From Listeria_A hofi (GTDB lineage Bacteria; Bacillota; Bacilli; Lactobacillales; Listeriaceae), in the NCBI RefSeq assembly GCF_963575615.1, contig NZ_CAUYTL010000002.1, positions 62,001 through 126,000 of the forward strand: a stretch of 64,000 bases of DNA, in the 5' to 3' direction. The position numbers and the translations under genes are program-made. Position 1 is the stretch's first letter. Each line of letters begins with the position of its first letter. Below are positions 9,698 through 19,909 of the stretch, piece by piece. The notes under the pieces are model-generated. The model was given only the letters and a program-made list of their open reading frames with translations. It was not told the origin of the DNA and did no database searches.

Positions 9698-10282
9698 ATG
9701 AATATAAATAATGTAGAACTTGTAATAAGCGCTGTTTGGAAAGAGCAGTACCCAGAAGGTGGCTTGCCAGAGTTTGCGCTCGCGGGTCGTTCAAATGTTG
9801 GGAAGTCCTCTTTCATCAATACGATGATTCGTCGTAAAAGCATGGCTCGCATCTCACAAAAACCTGGAAAAACGCAAACATTGAACTTTTATAAAATTGA
9901 GGATTCGTTTTTCTTTGTTGATGTTCCAGGCTACGGTTTCGCGAAAGTTTCTAAAAAAGAACGCCAAAAGTGGGGCGAGATGATTGAGACATACATGACG
10001 AGTAGAACGGCATTAAAAGCTGTTATTCAGATTGTTGATTTGCGTCATAAGCCGACCGAAGATGATCGAAACATGTATGAATTTTTGAAGTATTATCAGA
10101 TACCTGCTATCGTCATCGCGACAAAAGCAGATAAAATTCCGCGCAGCAAATGGCATAAAAATATGAAAATTGTCAAGGAAACGTTGGATTTTGATCCAGA
10201 AGACGGTTTCGTGATGTTTTCATCTGAAACAAAAATGGGCAAAGAAGAGGCTTGGGAGTTAATAGAAGGATTTATGAAGTAA
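9698..10282 (+). CDS. engB: Ribosome biogenesis GTP-binding protein EngB/YsxC
   Basis: A 194-aa TRAFAC-class GTPase needed for late assembly of the 50S subunit. The G1 motif GRSNVGKSS is near 29, G3 DVPGYG near 75 and G4 TKAD near 147. GTG 9689 would add three residues but lies inside the ribosome site AAAGGTGG, which is placed for ATG 9698. In B. subtilis ysxC also precedes hemA. Confidence 0.96.
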   Translation: MNINNVELVISAVWKEQYPEGGLPEFALAGRSNVGKSSFINTMIRRKSMARISQKPGKTQTLNFYKIEDSFFFVDVPGYGFAKVSKKERQKWGEMIETYMTSRTALKAVIQIVDLRHKPTEDDRNMYEFLKYYQIPAIVIATKADKIPRSKWHKNMKIVKETLDFDPEDGFVMFSSETKMGKEEAWELIEGFMK

Positions 10283-10309
10283 TTTTTTGATTATTCACAA
10301 GCGCACAAG

Positions 10310-10338
10310 TTGGCGGCTATTTTAAAAAGTGTTAGAAT
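10310..10338 (+). promoter_or_regulatory. Sigma-A promoter of the hem operon
   Basis: TTGGCG (10310-10315), a 17-bp spacer and TAGAAT (10333-10338), 38 bp before hemA. It fits a start site for hemACDBL. Confidence 0.65.
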
Positions 10339-10375
10339 GAAGCTTGAATTTACTAATATAAAAGGGGGCTTATTG

Positions 10376-11683
10376 ATGTACATTCTCTCTGTCGGTCTAA
10401 ATCATACAAGCGCGCCGATTGAAATACGAGAACGGTTAGCTTTCAATCCAGAAGAAGAGGAGATGGCATTGGTTTCCTTGCAACGAGAAAAAAGCATTTT
10501 AGAAAATGTTATTATTTCAACATGTAATCGTACAGAAATTTTTGCTGTCGTGGATCAAATCCATACAGGCAGATACTATATGAAACGATTTTTGGCGAAT
10601 TGGTTCCAAATGGATATGCAAATTTTGGAGCCTTATTTGTTGTTTTTTGAAGAGGAAGAAGCTGTGAAGCACCTGTATCGTGTGACAAGTGGCTTAGATT
10701 CTTTGATTCTTGGTGAGACACAGATTCTTGGTCAAGTGAAGGAAGCCTTTACTAGCGCACAAAATAATAGAACGACTGGAACTATTTTAAACCAGCTATT
10801 CCGAGAGTCTGTTCATTTTGCAAAAAATATCCATCATACAATGAAAATCAATGAAAATGCTGTATCGATTAGCTACGCGGCGGTGGAAGTCTTAAAAAAA
10901 GTATCTCCAACTGTGGCGGATAAAAAAACAGTTATTGTTGGTGCTGGAAAAATGGGCGTACTAGCTATTCAAAATATGCTTGGAGCCAAAATTTCGAATA
11001 TGACGTTATTAAACAGAACGAGTGAACGAGCTAAAAATATAGCAGAAAAGTTGGGCGTGCAGTGGTGCGGTTTTGAGTCCTTGGATCAACATTTGAAACG
11101 CACGGAGATCTTGATTACGTCCACCTCAGCAACGACACCAATTATCACGAAAAATATGGTATCTGATGCTATGGCAGAACGCGAAAATCCGCTCATCATT
11201 GTTGATATTGCTTTGCCGCGTAACGTTGAAGCAACATGTGCAGACGTTCCCAATGTGACGTTGTTTGACATCGATGACTTAGGTGATGTTATTCAAGAAA
11301 ATACACAGCAACGACAAGCGATGGTAATACAAATTGAAAAACAGATTGAAGAGGCCTGTATTCAATTTTACGAATGGCAAAAGCAGCTTGGTGTTGTTCC
11401 GATTATTAAAGACTTGCGTGAAAAAGCATTGGAATTACAGGCAGAAACAATGCAAAGCCTTTCCAACAAATTGCCGAATTTAACGGAGCGTGAACAAGTT
11501 ATCATTGGTAAGCATATGAAGAGCATTATTAATCAGTTACTGAAACATCCAATTTCAGAGCTAAAAGAGATGGCTACAACCCCTGATGCGGCTCATGATA
11601 TTGAGGTTTTTCAACATATATTTGACCTTCAAAAAACAGAGAATAAAGAAATAACAAAAGAAAAAGTGGGTGAAAGAGCATGA
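10376..11683 (+). CDS. hemA: Glutamyl-tRNA reductase
   Basis: First committed step of the C5 tetrapyrrole pathway: NADPH-dependent reduction of glutamyl-tRNA to glutamate-1-semialdehyde. The 435-aa protein has the N-terminal GLNHTSAPIEIRE segment, the catalytic cysteine in STCNRTE near residue 49, the NADPH Rossmann motif GAGKMG near 185, and a helical C-terminal dimerisation region. A TTG at 10310 would extend it by 22 residues, but AAGGGGG supports ATG 10376. Its stop overlaps the start of hemC (ATGA). In other bacteria haem feedback acts on this enzyme. Confidence 0.97.
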   Translation: MYILSVGLNHTSAPIEIRERLAFNPEEEEMALVSLQREKSILENVIISTCNRTEIFAVVDQIHTGRYYMKRFLANWFQMDMQILEPYLLFFEEEEAVKHLYRVTSGLDSLILGETQILGQVKEAFTSAQNNRTTGTILNQLFRESVHFAKNIHHTMKINENAVSISYAAVEVLKKVSPTVADKKTVIVGAGKMGVLAIQNMLGAKISNMTLLNRTSERAKNIAEKLGVQWCGFESLDQHLKRTEILITSTSATTPIITKNMVSDAMAERENPLIIVDIALPRNVEATCADVPNVTLFDIDDLGDVIQENTQQRQAMVIQIEKQIEEACIQFYEWQKQLGVVPIIKDLREKALELQAETMQSLSNKLPNLTEREQVIIGKHMKSIINQLLKHPISELKEMATTPDAAHDIEVFQHIFDLQKTENKEITKEKVGERA

Positions 11684-12612
11684 CTCGAAAAATTATTGTT
11701 GGTTCAAGGCGGAGCCAGCTTGCTTTAACACAGACAAAATGGGTAATTGCCAAACTTCAAAAAGAATTTCCTGATGTAAGCTTTGAAATTGAGGAAATTG
11801 TGACAAAAGGAGACCGAATACTGGATGTCACATTAAGCAAAGTAGGTGGCAAAGGCCTTTTTGTATCGGAAGTAGAGGATGCATTGAGCGAAAAGCGGAT
11901 TGATTTCGCTGTACATAGCATGAAGGATGTCCCATCAACTTTGGCGGAAGGTCTCGTGATTGGAGCGATTCCTAAACGTGAGAACCCGTTAGACTGCCTT
12001 ATTTTTAAAGAACGAAGAAGTTTGGACGAGCTAGCAGAGGGAGCAGTTGTTGGGACGAGCAGTTTGCGACGAGCTGCTCAATTACTCCACATTCGCCCAG
12101 ATTTAACGATTAAGCCCATTCGAGGAAATATCGATACTAGACTTAGAAAATTACAAGAAGAAGACTTTGATGCTATTGTTTTAGCTGTCGCAGGTTTGAA
12201 ACGCATGGACTGGCTTGATAAATTGGAGCAAGAGAATACGTTCCTAGATGTATCCGTGTGCCTTCCTGCTGTTGGACAAGGGGCGCTTGCAATTGAATGT
12301 CGGGAAGATGATTCGCTTGTAAGAGACATGTTATCGCTACTACAACATATCGAAACGAGTCAAGCAGTTGAAGCGGAACGCACACTTCTAAAAGCATTAG
12401 ATGGAGGATGTGAAATCCCAATCGCTGGATATGCGACTACGAAAGATGGATGTATAGAATTGAAAGGCCTTGTAAGCTCCGCTAATGGCAAAACTTTTTA
12501 TCAAATCACTGAACAAGGCGAAGACCCAAAAGCGCTAGGTTTAAGCGTGGCAGAGAAACTCATCAAATTAGGTGCCAAAGAGATTATTCAGGAATTAAGA
12601 GATAATGTCTAA
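11680..12612 (+). CDS. hemC: Porphobilinogen deaminase (hydroxymethylbilane synthase)
   Basis: Polymerises four porphobilinogens into hydroxymethylbilane. The 310-aa protein starts with the family segment GSRRSQLALTQT, has GTSSLRRAAQL near 128-138, and carries the dipyrromethane-cofactor cysteine in GGCEIP near residue 244. It overlaps hemA by 4 bp and hemD by 8 bp, so translation is probably coupled. Confidence 0.97.
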   Translation: MTRKIIVGSRRSQLALTQTKWVIAKLQKEFPDVSFEIEEIVTKGDRILDVTLSKVGGKGLFVSEVEDALSEKRIDFAVHSMKDVPSTLAEGLVIGAIPKRENPLDCLIFKERRSLDELAEGAVVGTSSLRRAAQLLHIRPDLTIKPIRGNIDTRLRKLQEEDFDAIVLAVAGLKRMDWLDKLEQENTFLDVSVCLPAVGQGALAIECREDDSLVRDMLSLLQHIETSQAVEAERTLLKALDGGCEIPIAGYATTKDGCIELKGLVSSANGKTFYQITEQGEDPKALGLSVAEKLIKLGAKEIIQELRDNV

Positions 12613-13312
12613 ACATATTTTATTAACACGTGAGGTTGGGAAAAATGAAACATCACAGCTTTCTTTAGAGCGTGCGGGGTTTCAAGTCTCTATTGTTCCG
12701 ATGATTGAGACAAGGCCATGTAAGTGCCAAATGGCTCTAGGAGACTATGATTGGATTGTGTTCACGAGTGCGAATACGGTGCGCTATTTCTTTGAGCAAC
12801 AGGCGGCTATTCCTAGTCATGTTAAAATAGCGGTCATTGGTGAGAAAACCGCTGAAATGCTTGCGTCAAACCAATATAATCCAGATTTTCTGCCTACACG
12901 ATTTACAACAGATATTTTTATCGATGAGTGGTTAGCGCTCGATTTAAATCAGCAACAAATCTTTATCCCGAAAAGTAATATTGCGCGAGATGAAATAGAG
13001 CGACAATTTAAGAATGCTGGGCACTTAGTGACATCGCGTGCCATTTACGAGACAGTTTCCCCAGAAAGGGCCAGGGAACAATTGCAAAGTGTTACGAAGT
13101 CTAGCCCGATTGATATAGCAGTATTTGCAAGTCCTTCTGCATGGCACCATTTTTTGAAAAGTTACACAGACGATGTCGCTAAACTAAAAATCGCATCTAT
13201 CGGTCCTGTTACAACAAGGGCAATCGAGTTGTCTGGCTTTGCAGTGACATACGCACCAACAAACTACACGATGCGCCAAGTATGCGAAATTCTAATTAAA
13301 GGAGAGCAATAA
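12605..13312 (+). CDS. hemD: Uroporphyrinogen-III synthase
   Basis: Cyclises hydroxymethylbilane with ring D inversion. The family is very divergent. The 235-aa length, the N-terminal ILLTREVGKN segment, VFTSANTVRYFF near 55-65 and the FASPSAWHHF segment in the second half fit HemD, and its place between hemC and hemB is decisive. It overlaps hemC by 8 bp and stops 2 bp before hemB. Confidence 0.93.
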   Translation: MSKHILLTREVGKNETSQLSLERAGFQVSIVPMIETRPCKCQMALGDYDWIVFTSANTVRYFFEQQAAIPSHVKIAVIGEKTAEMLASNQYNPDFLPTRFTTDIFIDEWLALDLNQQQIFIPKSNIARDEIERQFKNAGHLVTSRAIYETVSPERAREQLQSVTKSSPIDIAVFASPSAWHHFLKSYTDDVAKLKIASIGPVTTRAIELSGFAVTYAPTNYTMRQVCEILIKGEQ

Positions 13313-13314
13313 CT

Positions 13315-14295
13315 ATGAACCAAAGCTTTGATAGACATCGTCGGTTAAGGAGCAGTGCCGCAATGCGTGACCTTGTTCGCGAAACAGTGCTACATACCGA
13401 TGACTTAATTTATCCTATTTTTGTAAAGGAAGGTAATAATACGAAAACAGAAGTGACCTCTATGCCAGGTGTTTTTCAATTTCCTTTACATGAATTGGAA
13501 GAAGAAGTTGCTGAACTCATAACGCTTGGTATCAAGGCAATTATTTTATTCGGTCTTCCAAATGACAAAGACGATGTTGGCACAGGTGCATATCATTCGC
13601 ATGGTATCGTCCAAGAAGCCACCAGACTAGTGAAAAAAATAGCTCCTGAAATGCTTGTTATTGCGGATACGTGTCTTTGCGAATTCACAGATCATGGACA
13701 TTGTGGCGTTATTGAAAATGGAGAAGTAGAAAACGATAAATCACTAGCATTGCTCAAAAAAACAGCACTTAGTCAAGCGGGGGCGGGAGCTGATATCATT
13801 GCACCATCTAATATGATGGACGGATTTGTAAAAGTTATTCGTGAAGGCCTAGATGAAGCTGGCTATCAACATATTCCAATCATGTCGTATGCAGTGAAGT
13901 ATGCTTCTGCTTTTTATGGGCCGTTTCGCGATGCAGCTAATAGTGCTCCTCAATTTGGCGACCGTAAAACGTACCAGATGGATCCAGCAAACAGGCTTGA
14001 GGCGCTACGTGAGGCTCAAAGTGACGAGCAAGAGGGGGCTGATTTCTTAATTGTCAAGCCAGCGCTTTCTTATTTGGATATTGTTCGAGATGTACGAAAT
14101 CGGACAAACCTTCCCGTTGTAGCCTATAATGTAAGTGGTGAGTATGCAATGGTAAAGGCAGCAAGTGCGAATGGTTGGATCGATGAACAGCGAATCGTTA
14201 TGGAAATGCTATTAAGTATGAAGCGTGCTGGTGTAAGTCTGATTATCACTTATTTTGCTAAAGATGTTGCCCGTTATTTAAAAGGAGATGCTTAA
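13315..14295 (+). CDS. hemB: Delta-aminolevulinic acid dehydratase (porphobilinogen synthase)
   Basis: Condenses two 5-aminolevulinates to porphobilinogen. The 326-aa protein carries the metal-site cluster DTCLCEFTDHGHCG (about 119-132), which suggests the zinc-using type, and two active-site lysines in SYAVKYASAFYGPF (near 195) and LIVKPALSYLD (near 248). The ATG is 2 bp after the hemD stop; GGAGAG precedes it. The stop directly abuts hemL. Confidence 0.97.
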   Translation: MNQSFDRHRRLRSSAAMRDLVRETVLHTDDLIYPIFVKEGNNTKTEVTSMPGVFQFPLHELEEEVAELITLGIKAIILFGLPNDKDDVGTGAYHSHGIVQEATRLVKKIAPEMLVIADTCLCEFTDHGHCGVIENGEVENDKSLALLKKTALSQAGAGADIIAPSNMMDGFVKVIREGLDEAGYQHIPIMSYAVKYASAFYGPFRDAANSAPQFGDRKTYQMDPANRLEALREAQSDEQEGADFLIVKPALSYLDIVRDVRNRTNLPVVAYNVSGEYAMVKAASANGWIDEQRIVMEMLLSMKRAGVSLIITYFAKDVARYLKGDA

Positions 14296-15582
14296 ATGAA
14301 TCAGTATACAAACTCAGTTAAAGCCTTTAAAGAAGCTGAAAAAGTTTTGCCTGGCGGTGTTAATAGTCCAGTTCGTGCTTTTAAATCGGTAAATGCTAAT
14401 CCTGTTTTTATGGAGCATGGAAAAGGTGCTTACTTAACAGATATTGATGGCAACAAATACATTGACTACGTACTATCATGGGGACCATTAATATTGGGCC
14501 ACGCAAATGATCATGTCGTCAAAGCAGTTACAGATGCTGTGTTGAAGGGAACAAGTTTTGGAACACCAACAGAAATTGAAACAGAGCTCGCAAAACTTGT
14601 TGTGGAGCGCGTTCCATCTGTTGAAATGGTACGCATGGTATCCTCAGGCACAGAAGCAACCATGAGTGCTATTCGATTAGCAAGAGGATACACCAAGAGA
14701 AATAAAATTGTTAAATTCGAAGGAAGTTATCATGGTCATGGGGATTCATTGCTAATAAAAGCCGGCTCAGGTGTCGCAACACTTGGCTTGCCAGATTCAC
14801 CAGGTGTAACTCCGGGACTTGCTGCGGACACGATTGCTGTTCCGTATAATGATTTAGAAAGCGTAAAATTCGTTTTTGAAAAATACGGTGCAGAAATTGC
14901 TGCTGTTATTGTTGAGCCTGTAGCAGGTAATATGGGTGTCGTACCGCCAATCGAGGGTTTCCTAGAAGGTTTGCGTGATGTAACAAGCAAATATGAAAGT
15001 TTACTTATTTTCGATGAAGTCATGACGGGATTCCGAGTCGATTTTTATAGTGCTCAAGGTCTATATGTTGTCACACCAGATATCACATGTCTTGGAAAAG
15101 TGATTGGTGGCGGGCTTCCAGTTGGCGCTTACGGTGGAAAAAAAGAAATTATGGAACACATTGCTCCGGCAGGTTCTATCTATCAAGCGGGAACGTTATC
15201 TGGAAATCCCGTAGCGATGAATGCTGGCTATGCAACGCTGAAACAATTAACACCACACCACTATGACTATTTTAGAACATTGATTGACAAGCTTGAAGAA
15301 GGCTTGGTTGTGTTATCTGAGCAATACGAAGTTCCGATTGCTGTTAACCGGGCTGGTTCGATGTTTGGCTTCTTCTTCACAGATCAGAAAGTCATTAATT
15401 ATGATACAGCAAAAACATCAAATTTAACTTATTTCTCTAACTACTATCGAGAAATGCTCAACAATGGCATTTTTCTACCTCCATCTCAGTATGAAGGGCT
15501 ATTCATTTCCACCGAACATACGGATGTAGAAATTGCAAAAACATTAGAAGCAATAGAGGCATCTATGAAAGCATTACGTTGA
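14296..15582 (+). CDS. hemL: Glutamate-1-semialdehyde 2,1-aminomutase
   Basis: PLP enzyme that converts glutamate-1-semialdehyde to 5-aminolevulinate, the step between HemA and HemB. The 428-aa protein has the N-terminal PGGVNSPVRAF, the PLP region SSGTEATMSAIRLAR near 118-132, the aspartate in IFDEVMTGFR, and the Schiff-base lysine in CLGKVIGGGLP near 267. It ends the hem operon. The sigma-A promoter of the valS leader begins inside its last codons. Confidence 0.97.
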   Translation: MNQYTNSVKAFKEAEKVLPGGVNSPVRAFKSVNANPVFMEHGKGAYLTDIDGNKYIDYVLSWGPLILGHANDHVVKAVTDAVLKGTSFGTPTEIETELAKLVVERVPSVEMVRMVSSGTEATMSAIRLARGYTKRNKIVKFEGSYHGHGDSLLIKAGSGVATLGLPDSPGVTPGLAADTIAVPYNDLESVKFVFEKYGAEIAAVIVEPVAGNMGVVPPIEGFLEGLRDVTSKYESLLIFDEVMTGFRVDFYSAQGLYVVTPDITCLGKVIGGGLPVGAYGGKKEIMEHIAPAGSIYQAGTLSGNPVAMNAGYATLKQLTPHHYDYFRTLIDKLEEGLVVLSEQYEVPIAVNRAGSMFGFFFTDQKVINYDTAKTSNLTYFSNYYREMLNNGIFLPPSQYEGLFISTEHTDVEIAKTLEAIEASMKALR

Positions 15583-15607
15583 CGATTCATGCTTTATTTG
15601 TTACAAT
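15579..15607 (+). promoter_or_regulatory. Sigma-A promoter of valS
   Basis: TTGACG (15579-15584) overlaps the hemL stop codon; after a 17-bp spacer comes TACAAT (15602-15607). Confidence 0.8.
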
Positions 15608-15613
15608 GATTCC

Positions 15614-15867
15614 AATCTAATATTCGTAAATGCAAGGATGAGGAAGAGTAAATTATTTTTTCTTTTGAAGAGAGGAGACGGTTGGTGCAAGTCTCTAAGA
15701 AAAGTATTTGAACGTAGCCTCTGAGCAGTATTCCTGAAAAGGTAGTAAGGGATATCGGGAAACTTTCTCTCGTTAAATGAATGAAGTGCCGTCTTTTCGT
15801 ACGGTAAAAAGGTGGTACCGCGGAAAATACTCTTTTCGTCCTTTATGGATGAGAGGAGTTTTTTTTG
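15614..15867 (+). promoter_or_regulatory. T-box leader of valS (GTA specifier)
   Basis: Stem I can be folded: GAGG, then the AGTA-type bulge on the 5' side, and on the 3' side a loop GAACGTAG followed by CCTC. The loop places GTA (Val) plus a purine immediately before the closing stem. The T-box motif AAGGTGGTACCGCGG (about 15810-15823) precedes a terminator hairpin (ACTC..CGTCC with GGATG..GAGT) ending in eight T. Expected to raise valS when tRNA-Val is uncharged. It fills the 321-bp gap between hemL and valS. Confidence 0.93.
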
Positions 15868-15903
15868 TGCTAAAAAAGAATTTAAACTGTAGGAGGAAAA
15901 GCA

Positions 15904-18546
15904 ATGACTGAATTAAATATGCCAACAAAGTATAACCCGCAAGACATTGAAAAAAACAGATACGACTGGTGGATTGAGCAAGAATTTTTTAAAGCAGATG
16001 GAAAAAATGACAAGCCAGCGTATTCAGTTGTCATTCCACCACCAAATGTAACGGGAAAGTTGCATTTAGGACACGCTTGGGATACTACGCTACAAGATAT
16101 CTTAACTCGCATGAAGCGAATGCAAGGTTTTGACACGCTTTATTTACCAGGAATGGATCACGCAGGCATAGCTACTCAAGCTAAGGTAGAAGCTAAGCTA
16201 CGTGAAAGTGATATCTCACGTTATGATTTAGGTCGTGAAAAATTCATTTCCAAAGCGTGGGATTGGAAAGAAGAGTATGCAGGTTTTATTAGAGAACAAT
16301 GGAAAAAGATTGGTTTGGGGTTAGACTATTCCAGAGAACGTTTCACTCTTGACGAAGGCTTATCCGACGCTGTAAAGAAGGTATTTGTGTCGTTGTATGA
16401 AAAAAACCTGATTTATCGCGGACAGTACATTATCAATTGGGATCCAGTTGCTAAGACGGCATTATCAGATATTGAAGTTATTCATCAAGATGTAGAAGGC
16501 CAATTTTATCATTTGAAATATCCGCTAACAGATGGCTCAGGTTTTCTTGAGGTTGCGACGACAAGACCTGAAACGATTCCAGGAGATACAGCTGTTGCTG
16601 TTCACCCTAAGGATGAGCGTTATCAAGCGTTTATTGGAAAAACAATTACACTACCTATTATTGGAAGAGAAATCCCGATTGTTGCAGATGATTATGTGGA
16701 GCGTGAGTTCGGTTCAGGCGTTGTAAAAATCACACCTGCCCATGACCCTAATGATTTCGAAGTTGGTAATCGCCATGACTTACCGCGAGTTATTGTAATG
16801 AATGAAGATGCAACGATGAATGAAGCATCTGGCAAATATAATGGAATGGATCGTTTCGAAGCAAGAAAAGCGATTGTGGAAGATTTTAAAGAACTAGGTT
16901 TGTTCATAAAACAAGAGCCACACCTGCATTCTGTTGGTCATTCAGAGCGTACGGGAGCTGTTGTTGAACCATATTTATCAATGCAATGGTTTGTAAAAAT
17001 GCAACCATTAGCGGAACAAGCTGTTAAATTACAGGAAAACCCTGATTCAAAGGTAAACTTCATCCCTGATCGCTTTGAGAAAACATACTTGTCATGGATG
17101 GAAAATATTCATGATTGGTGTATTTCTCGTCAATTATGGTGGGGACATAGAATCCCAGCATGGTATCACAATGAAACAGGCGAACTTTATGTCGGTGAAG
17201 AAGCACCTACGGATATCGAGAATTGGAGACAAGATGAAGATGTACTTGATACATGGTTTAGCTCTGCGTTATGGCCTTTTTCTACAATGGGATGGCCGAA
17301 TGAGGAAAATATTGATTTTCAGAAGTTTTTCCCAACAAGCACGCTTGTAACAGGTTATGATATTATCTTTTTCTGGGTATCTCGAATGATTTTTCAATCA
17401 GTAGAATTTGTAGACACGAGACCGTTTAAAGATACCTTAATACATGGCTTAGTCAGAGATGCTGACGGCAAGAAAATGTCTAAATCACTTGGAAATGGTG
17501 TCGATCCAATAGAGGTAGTTGAGAAATACGGCGCTGATTCACTACGTTATACCCTATCTACTGGAACTGCACCAGGACAAGATTTAAAGTTTAGTTTTGA
17601 AAAAGTAGAGTCTACATGGAACTTTATTAATAAGATTTGGAATGCTTCACGTTTTGCATTGATGAACATGGAAGGTATGAAATATGAAGCCATCGATTTA
17701 GCTAATGTGACAGAAGTAAGTGATAAATGGATCTTAACTCGACTTAATGAGACAATTGAAACGGTAACAAATCTAGCTGAAAAATATGAATTTGGCGAAG
17801 TGGGTCGCACACTTTATAACTTCATTTGGGATGAATTTTGTGATTGGTATATTGAAATTGCCAAAATATCCTTATATGGAGATGACTTAAAAGCGAAGCA
17901 TACTACAAAATCTGTTCTAGCTTATGTTTTAGATAATACGATGCGATTGCTACATCCATTTATGCCATTTGTAACTGAGGAAATTTGGCAAAACCTACCT
18001 CATGAAGGGACATCTATTACCATTGCTTCTTGGCCAAAAGTAAATAAAGAGCAAGTTGATAAGGATGCTTCGGATTCGATGAAGTTGCTAGTAGAAGTGA
18101 TTCGAGCTGTTCGTAATATTCGAGCAGAGGTTAATACACCGCTAAGCAAACAAATCAAGCTACAATTAAAACCAAAAACAGATGAACATAAAGCTATCTT
18201 AGAGAGGAATATCTCTTATATTGAACGCTTCTGTAATCCTGAAATTACAACAATTTCTTTTGATATAGAACCATCAAAAACAGCGATGACAGCCGTTGTT
18301 TCTGGAGCTGAAATATATTTGCCACTAGAAGGTCTTATCAATATTGAGGAAGAAATTGCGCGTCTAGAAAAAGAATTATCGAAATGGAAAAAAGAAGTAT
18401 CGCGAGTGCAAGGTAAATTATCTAATGAAAAATTCATGGCAAAAGCGCCCGAAAATATCATTGAAGAAGAGAGAGCAAAGGAAAAAGACTACATGGAGAA
18501 AAGACTATTGGTCGAAGAAAGAATTAACTCATTAAAAAACAACTAA
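15904..18546 (+). CDS. valS: Valyl-tRNA synthetase
   Basis: An 880-aa class I synthetase. HLGH (the HIGH motif) is near residue 55, a connective editing domain (about 190-340) discharges mis-acylated Thr, KMSKS is near 524, and a C-terminal coiled-coil arm (EEEIARLEKELSKWKKEV) follows the anticodon domain, as in bacterial ValRS. The start is ATG with GGAGGA upstream. It sits between its T-box leader and a terminator; folC follows. Confidence 0.98.
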   Translation: MTELNMPTKYNPQDIEKNRYDWWIEQEFFKADGKNDKPAYSVVIPPPNVTGKLHLGHAWDTTLQDILTRMKRMQGFDTLYLPGMDHAGIATQAKVEAKLRESDISRYDLGREKFISKAWDWKEEYAGFIREQWKKIGLGLDYSRERFTLDEGLSDAVKKVFVSLYEKNLIYRGQYIINWDPVAKTALSDIEVIHQDVEGQFYHLKYPLTDGSGFLEVATTRPETIPGDTAVAVHPKDERYQAFIGKTITLPIIGREIPIVADDYVEREFGSGVVKITPAHDPNDFEVGNRHDLPRVIVMNEDATMNEASGKYNGMDRFEARKAIVEDFKELGLFIKQEPHLHSVGHSERTGAVVEPYLSMQWFVKMQPLAEQAVKLQENPDSKVNFIPDRFEKTYLSWMENIHDWCISRQLWWGHRIPAWYHNETGELYVGEEAPTDIENWRQDEDVLDTWFSSALWPFSTMGWPNEENIDFQKFFPTSTLVTGYDIIFFWVSRMIFQSVEFVDTRPFKDTLIHGLVRDADGKKMSKSLGNGVDPIEVVEKYGADSLRYTLSTGTAPGQDLKFSFEKVESTWNFINKIWNASRFALMNMEGMKYEAIDLANVTEVSDKWILTRLNETIETVTNLAEKYEFGEVGRTLYNFIWDEFCDWYIEIAKISLYGDDLKAKHTTKSVLAYVLDNTMRLLHPFMPFVTEEIWQNLPHEGTSITIASWPKVNKEQVDKDASDSMKLLVEVIRAVRNIRAEVNTPLSKQIKLQLKPKTDEHKAILERNISYIERFCNPEITTISFDIEPSKTAMTAVVSGAEIYLPLEGLINIEEEIARLEKELSKWKKEVSRVQGKLSNEKFMAKAPENIIEEERAKEKDYMEKRLLVEERINSLKNN

Positions 18547-18557
18547 ATGAACTATTT

Positions 18558-18602
18558 CAGACCTTCTGTGCAACAAAGCAAGCGGAGGGTCTGATTTTTA
18601 TT
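18558..18602 (+). terminator. Terminator between valS and folC
   Basis: CAGACCTTCTG pairs with CGGAGGGTCTG (wobble allowed) and is followed by a T-rich tract. Confidence 0.75.
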
Positions 18603-18619
18603 AAATAAGGAGGATACGT

Positions 18620-19903
18620 ATGAGTTTTCATAACTATACTGATGCACTGCAATGGATTCATGGAACTTTGCGCATGGGAATAAAACCTGGTCTCATGAGG
18701 ATGGAATGGATGTTGGCCAAACTAGATCACCCTGAAAACAAAAATAAATGGGTACATATTGCTGGAACAAATGGGAAGGGATCGACATTAACTTTCCTGC
18801 GTAATATTTTAGAACAATCTGGATACAGGGTTGGAACATTCACTTCACCATACATTGAAATATTTAATGAGCGGATTAGTGTCAATGGCATTCCGATTGT
18901 TGATGAAATGATTGTCAGGCTTTGCAATAGAATAAAACCTTTGGCCGATGAACTTGATAAAACAGAATTTGGGCATCCTTCTGAGTTTGAAATAATTACG
19001 GTAATGATGTTCCTATATTTTGCTGAATATGACAACATTGATATTGGACTTGTGGAAGTTGGCCTTGGCGGGAGGCTTGATTCAACTAATGTCATTACTC
19101 CTCTGATTTCTGTAGTGACCACTATAGGTATGGATCATATGGAATTTTTAGGCGATTCACTTCAAAGCATAGCCAAAGAAAAGGCGGGTATTTTTAAAAA
19201 GCACGTTCCGATTGTTAGTGGTGTGCTACAGCCCGAGATTCGTGCGATGTATAAGGAAAAATCTGTGTCTTACCAGTCGGATTTATATCAGTTGAGTACT
19301 AATTTCTTTGTGAAGAAACAAGCGGATGAAATGTTTAACTATCGAACGTCGAATCAAGAAATAAGAGATATAGAGGTTGGGTTGATAGGTGACCATCAGT
19401 TGGATAATGCTGCGGTTGCAATAAAAACATCAGAACTTTTGCAGGCAAGCGGATTTGCAATTACAGAAGATGCCGTAAAACAGGGAGTGAAGTTAGCTAA
19501 GTGGCCTGGACGTATGGAGCAGGTAAATAATTCACCATTAGTTTTTTTAGACGGTGCCCACAATCTGGAAGGAATGCAGGTGCTGGTGAATTCGGCTATA
19601 AAGTTCAGAGGATCTCCTGTAAAAATACTTTTTACAGCAATGAGAGATAAAGCTTTTGTAGAGATGATTGACTTATTAAAACGAATAGAAGATGTAGAGA
19701 TTGTTCTAACTACTTTTGATTACCCCAGATCTCTAACCGTAGATGAAATAAATCAAATTGCAAATACGAATAACATTGCTTCTGTTGAAAATTGGGAAGA
19801 TACATTAAAAAGCTGGATTAAAGGCGGGGGTGAGGAGATTATTCTTGTCACTGGTTCACTTTATTTTATTTCAGAGGTTAGAAAAAAATTATTAAAACAC
19901 TAA
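18620..19903 (+). CDS. folC: Folylpolyglutamate synthase / dihydrofolate synthase
   Basis: A 427-aa Mur-ligase-fold enzyme that adds glutamate to dihydropteroate and folates with ATP. The ATP loop GTNGKGST lies near residue 50, then FTSPYIEIFNERI, GLGGRLDSTN and the C-terminal FLDGAHNLEGM that marks the Mur/FolC C-terminal domain. AAGGAGG precedes the ATG. In Bacillus and Listeria folC lies between valS and comC, as here. Confidence 0.96.
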   Translation: MSFHNYTDALQWIHGTLRMGIKPGLMRMEWMLAKLDHPENKNKWVHIAGTNGKGSTLTFLRNILEQSGYRVGTFTSPYIEIFNERISVNGIPIVDEMIVRLCNRIKPLADELDKTEFGHPSEFEIITVMMFLYFAEYDNIDIGLVEVGLGGRLDSTNVITPLISVVTTIGMDHMEFLGDSLQSIAKEKAGIFKKHVPIVSGVLQPEIRAMYKEKSVSYQSDLYQLSTNFFVKKQADEMFNYRTSNQEIRDIEVGLIGDHQLDNAAVAIKTSELLQASGFAITEDAVKQGVKLAKWPGRMEQVNNSPLVFLDGAHNLEGMQVLVNSAIKFRGSPVKILFTAMRDKAFVEMIDLLKRIEDVEIVLTTFDYPRSLTVDEINQIANTNNIASVENWEDTLKSWIKGGGEEIILVTGSLYFISEVRKKLLKH

Positions 19904-19909
19904 ACTTTG